A stretch of 7,983 nt of DNA, taken from an uncultured Clostridia bacterium (GTDB lineage Bacteria; Bacillota; Clostridia; Christensenellales; UBA1242). The stretch is taken from assembly GCA_947630075.1 (NCBI GenBank), contig CANRGF010000042.1:1-7983 (forward strand). Reading direction: 5' to 3'. The position numbers and the translations under genes were made by a program. The notes beneath the pieces are model-generated. The model worked only from the letters and a program-made list of their open reading frames with translations, was not told the DNA's origin and made no database searches. Positions 6,309 to 7,983 of this stretch are shown here, piece by piece. The stretch's first letter is position 1. Each line of letters opens with the position of its first letter.

Positions 6309-6746
6309 ATGAAAACAATTATGGCAAAACCTGCCACTGTTGAGAAAAAGTGGTGGATTATAGATGCCGATGGCAAAGTTTTGGGCCGTGTTGCAAGCGA
6401 AGCCGCAACCTTGCTTAGAGGCAAACACAAAGCCGATTTCACACCAAATGTGGATTGTGGCGACTATGTTATCATCATCAATAGCGATAAACTTGTGTTG
6501 ACCGGCAAAAAAGAGGAGCAAAAATATTTCAAGCGTTATTCTGGTTATCAATCAGGTTTGCACCTCACTCAATATAAGACTATGATGGCAGAAAAAAGTG
6601 ATGTTGCTCTTATGCGTGCAATTAAGGGTATGCTACCAAAGAATAGTTTGGGAAGAACAATGGCAACCCACTGCAAAATTTATAAAGGCGCTGAGCATCA
6701 GCAACAAGCACAGAAACCAGAAGTATGGAACGGAGGTAAAAACTAA
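6309..6746 (+). CDS. rplM: 50S ribosomal protein L13 (uL13)
   Basis: This 145-residue protein has the standard bacterial L13 length. The opening MKTIMAKPATVEKKWWIIDA and the following GKVLGRVASEAATLLRGKHK are typical. YFKRYSGYQSGL (73-84) and the L13 signature region around AIKGMLPKNSLGR (104-116) complete the identification. L13 is an early assembly protein of the large subunit bound to 23S rRNA. The start at 6309 is preferred over the internal ATG at 6321 because AAGGGAGA lies about nine bases upstream and family members usually begin MKTxMAKP. The gene is the first of a two-gene operon with rpsI: its TAA shares one base with the rpsI ATG, so the two proteins are probably made by coupled translation. 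Confidence 0.97.
   Translation: MKTIMAKPATVEKKWWIIDADGKVLGRVASEAATLLRGKHKADFTPNVDCGDYVIIINSDKLVLTGKKEEQKYFKRYSGYQSGLHLTQYKTMMAEKSDVALMRAIKGMLPKNSLGRTMATHCKIYKGAEHQQQAQKPEVWNGGKN
6732..6737 (+). promoter_or_regulatory. Ribosome binding site of rpsI within the end of rplM
   Basis: GGAGGT lies eight bases before the ATG at 6746, inside the rplM codons for the Gly-Gly near its C-terminus. Its strength and spacing show that the long S9 extension is really the translated N-terminus and not an over-extended reading frame. Confidence 0.85.
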
Positions 6747-7513
6747 TGGCTGAAAAAGAAGTTAAAGAAAAGACCACTACAACTGCAAAAACTGCAGCAC
6801 CTAAAGCCACCACTAAAAAAGCAGAGCCTAAGGCTGAAACTAAAACTGTGAAGAAAACAGTTAAAGCTGAAGAAAAGCCCGCAAAGAAAGTGGCAGAAAA
6901 AGAGGCAAAACCTGCCGTAAAAAAGGCCGAAACTAAAACAACAGCAAAGGCAACCGAAAAGGCTGAAACCAAAACCGTGAAGAAAACCGTGAAAACTGAA
7001 GAAAAGGCAGAAACAAAAAAGGTTGAAAAGGCAGAGCCTAAAACTGCGGCAAAGAAACCTGCTGCAAAAGCAGAAGAAAAGCCTGCTGCAAAGAAAACCG
7101 CAAAGCCTAAAAAGACCGCTGGCAAAGCACAAGAGTTTTTAGGCACGGGCAAGAGAAAGACATCTGTTGCGCGCGTTCGCTTAACCACAGGCACGGGTAA
7201 AATTGTTGTTAATGGTGAGGACCTTAAAAAATATTTTGAGTTAGACACATTAATCACAATCGTTAAGCAACCACTTGTTTTGACCGAAACTGAAAACACA
7301 GTTGACATTGTTGCCAACATCTATGGTGGTGGCAAATCTGGTCAGGCTGGTGCACTTCGTCATGGCATCACAAGGGCATTGATTGAGTATAAGGCAGAAC
7401 TTCGCCCAGAACTTAAAAAGGCAGGTTTCATAACTCGCGACGCTAGAAAGAAAGAGCGTAAAAAATACGGCTTGCACAAAGCGCGTAGAGCACCTCAATT
7501 CAGCAAGCGTTAA
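6746..7513 (+). CDS. rpsI: 30S ribosomal protein S9 (uS9) with a 128-residue low-complexity N-terminal extension
   Basis: Residues 131-255 are a complete bacterial S9: FLGTGKRKTSVARVRL (131-146), the signature GGGKSGQAGALRHGITRAL, and the C-terminal tail ending RRAPQFSKR, whose last residues contact P-site tRNA in known ribosomes. Ordinary S9 is about 130 residues, so this protein is double length. Residues 1-128 consist of 41 Lys, 28 Ala, 22 Thr, 19 Glu, 8 Val and 8 Pro plus Met1 and Gly126; there is no Arg, Asp, aromatic or Cys. The extension resembles histone H1-like tails and is probably disordered. A 16-residue unit is repeated (29-44 and 72-87). The start is fixed by GGAGGT eight bases upstream and the TAATG overlap with rplM. 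The extension's function is unknown; RNA or DNA binding through lysines is a guess. A terminator follows at 7536-7563. Confidence 0.95.
   Translation: MAEKEVKEKTTTTAKTAAPKATTKKAEPKAETKTVKKTVKAEEKPAKKVAEKEAKPAVKKAETKTTAKATEKAETKTVKKTVKTEEKAETKKVEKAEPKTAAKKPAAKAEEKPAAKKTAKPKKTAGKAQEFLGTGKRKTSVARVRLTTGTGKIVVNGEDLKKYFELDTLITIVKQPLVLTETENTVDIVANIYGGGKSGQAGALRHGITRALIEYKAELRPELKKAGFITRDARKKERKKYGLHKARRAPQFSKR
6830..7006 (+). repeat. Two 48-bp in-frame repeats within the rpsI extension
   Basis: The units lie at 6830-6877 and 6959-7006, 129 bases apart, and encode KAETKTVKKTVK-AEEK and KAETKTVKKTVK-TEEK. They match at 43 of 48 bases; four of the five differences are silent. A shorter KAEEKPA-KK motif also recurs at residues 40-48 and 108-117. 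This suggests growth of the extension by internal duplication with the protein sequence retained. Confidence 0.85.
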
Positions 7514-7535
7514 GCACCTACCCTATTTGAATTTG

Positions 7536-7563
7536 AAAAAGACCACTTCGTGTGGCCTTTTTT
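7536..7563 (+). terminator. Rho-independent terminator of rplM-rpsI
   Basis: AAAAAG (7536-7541) pairs with CTTTTT (7557-7562) around one A-C mismatch and a CCAC/GTGG inner stem with loop TTCGT. A T-run ends the structure 23-50 bases after the rpsI stop. Confidence 0.82.
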
Positions 7564-7640
7564 ATTTTAGTTTTAAAAGATAACATACAAAATTTTGTGC
7601 ATCAAGCACTTTAAAACAATTTATGAGTTTTAAAACTATG

Positions 7641-7665
7641 AAAAAAGGCTTGTTTGAGCTTTTTT
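7641..7665 (+). terminator. Second terminator-like hairpin downstream of rpsI
   Basis: AAAAAA (7641-7646) and TTTTTT (7660-7665) flank GCT/AGC arms with one bulged G and a six-base loop. The GC part is weak, so this is at best a back-up terminator about 100 bases after the first. Confidence 0.4.
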
Positions 7666-7680
7666 ATTAGTTTTTTATTT

Positions 7681-7920
7681 CAGCGAAATAAATAGCAAAA
7701 CAGAAAGAATAAGAGAAAATAAAAGAGAAAACACAAAAAAACAAGTAAAATTGAAACATAAAGAGCAAAACTGAAAGCAGAAGAGAAAGTGAAAAAACGG
7801 AAGAAAACGCAAAGAAATAGCAAAATAGAAATTAAAATAAATAATTAAATAGAAAGCAAAAGAAATAATGAAATATCAATTAAAAGAAATAGCAAAAAGT
7901 GAAATAAAAAGAAAAAAGAG
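7681..7920 (+). repeat. A-rich polypurine tract with degenerate GAAATAGCAAAA-like units
   Basis: Of 240 bases, 156 are A and 38 are G (81% purine); only 18 are C and 28 are T. The 11-mer AAATAGCAAAA occurs exactly at 7690-7700, 7815-7825 and 7887-7897, with many looser GAAA/GCAAAA variants between. Stops occur in every frame, so it is not coding as it stands. The spacing is irregular, so it is not a tandem or CRISPR array. Confidence 0.6.
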
Positions 7921-7931
7921 CGGGAGCTCTT
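7912..7931 (-). terminator. Rho-independent terminator of the right-edge minus-strand gene
   Basis: On the minus strand AAGAGC (7931-7926) and GCTCTT (7921-7916) form a perfect 6-bp stem with a four-base loop and run into six T (7917-7912). The stem overlaps the TAA at 7932-7930, the same geometry as the other minus-strand terminators here. Confidence 0.75.
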
Positions 7932-7983
7932 ATTTCTTTAGGGTTTGGTTTTGCATCTTCTCGCGTTTCTTGCGCTTTATTAT
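7930..7983 (-). CDS. C-terminal end of an unidentified protein (runs off right edge)
   Basis: The minus strand has 17 sense codons entering from the right edge and ending in TAA at 7932-7930: a strongly basic tail, IIKRKKREKMQNQTLKK. The frame is preferred because its stop sits in the stem of a good terminator. One other frame is also open here but reads on through the terminator and into the purine tract. Too little is visible to name a family. Confidence 0.5.
   Translation of the reverse strand: MIKRKKREKMQNQTLKK

Larger units (their letters stand above)
7514..7929. other. Gene-free convergent intergenic region of 416 bases
   Basis: All frames are broken by frequent stops and no start with a ribosome binding site was seen. 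The region lies between two 3' ends (rpsI and a minus-strand gene at the right edge). It holds the rpsI terminator, a small GTGC/GCAC hairpin (7597-7609), a second terminator-like hairpin, a TTTATTTC/GAAATAAA hairpin (7674-7692), the purine tract and the terminator of the right-hand gene. No tRNA or recognised RNA gene was found. Confidence 0.75.

Noticed and set aside
5851..6551. Minus-strand open frames across the truA end, hairpin element and rplM
   Set aside because: They overlap conserved plus-strand genes, lack ribosome binding sites and cross the palindromic element and the rplM promoter.
6622..7320. Minus-strand open frame of 232 codons rich in Phe, Ala, Val and Ser
   Set aside because: It is the mirror of the Lys/Ala-rich rpsI extension; low-complexity AAA/GCA codons give open Phe/Ala-type frames on the opposite strand. 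The same holds for the 129-codon frame at 6743-7132.
7741..7820. Small K/E-rich peptide gene within the purine tract
   Set aside because: One frame stays open for about 20 codons but has no start codon or ribosome binding site and is bounded by close stops.
7681..7920. CRISPR array or tandem repeat
   Set aside because: The AAATAGCAAAA copies are irregularly spaced (125 and 72 bases apart) with no uniform spacers and no full-length repeat.

Overview
This window looks like a compact, AT-rich chromosome segment from an anaerobic member of the Bacillota (Firmicutes), probably an uncultured clostridial-type lineage. The evidence is a single-chain pyruvate:ferredoxin oxidoreductase (a strict-anaerobe enzyme), the truA-rplM-rpsI gene order typical of Firmicutes, strong AGGAGG-type ribosome binding sites, and tight intergenic spaces with simple TTGAAA/TATAAT promoters. 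The lineage assignment is an inference; no rRNA or other decisive marker is present.

Layout. On the minus strand, reading right to left: a small helix-turn-helix membrane protein gene (4628-5119), the pyruvate:ferredoxin oxidoreductase gene nifJ (1040-4477), and the N-terminal 299 residues of tex, which runs off the left edge (1-898). Each has its own recognisable promoter, and the first two have their own terminator. On the plus strand, divergent from the helix-turn-helix gene, are truA (5312-6031), then rplM (6309-6746) and rpsI (6746-7513), which overlap by one base (TAATG). A gene-poor convergent region of about 400 bases follows. It holds terminators and a 65%-A purine tract, and meets the last 17 codons of an unidentified minus-strand gene at the right edge.

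How the genes work together. tex (RNA-binding transcription accessory protein), truA (tRNA pseudouridylation), rplM and rpsI (ribosomal proteins uL13 and uS9) all serve gene expression. nifJ is a stand-alone central-carbon gene. No mobile element, CRISPR array, tRNA or defence system was found.

The least ordinary items are these: an 82-base GC-rich element right after truA, made of three near-perfect hairpins enclosed in an outer stem (a four-way-junction fold); a 128-residue extension on ribosomal protein S9 built only from K, A, T, E, V and P apart from Met1 and one Gly; truA apparently transcribed from its own start codon (leaderless); a possible L13-type leader or nested second promoter before rplM; and the unexplained purine tract near the right end. 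None amounts to a clear new multi-gene system.
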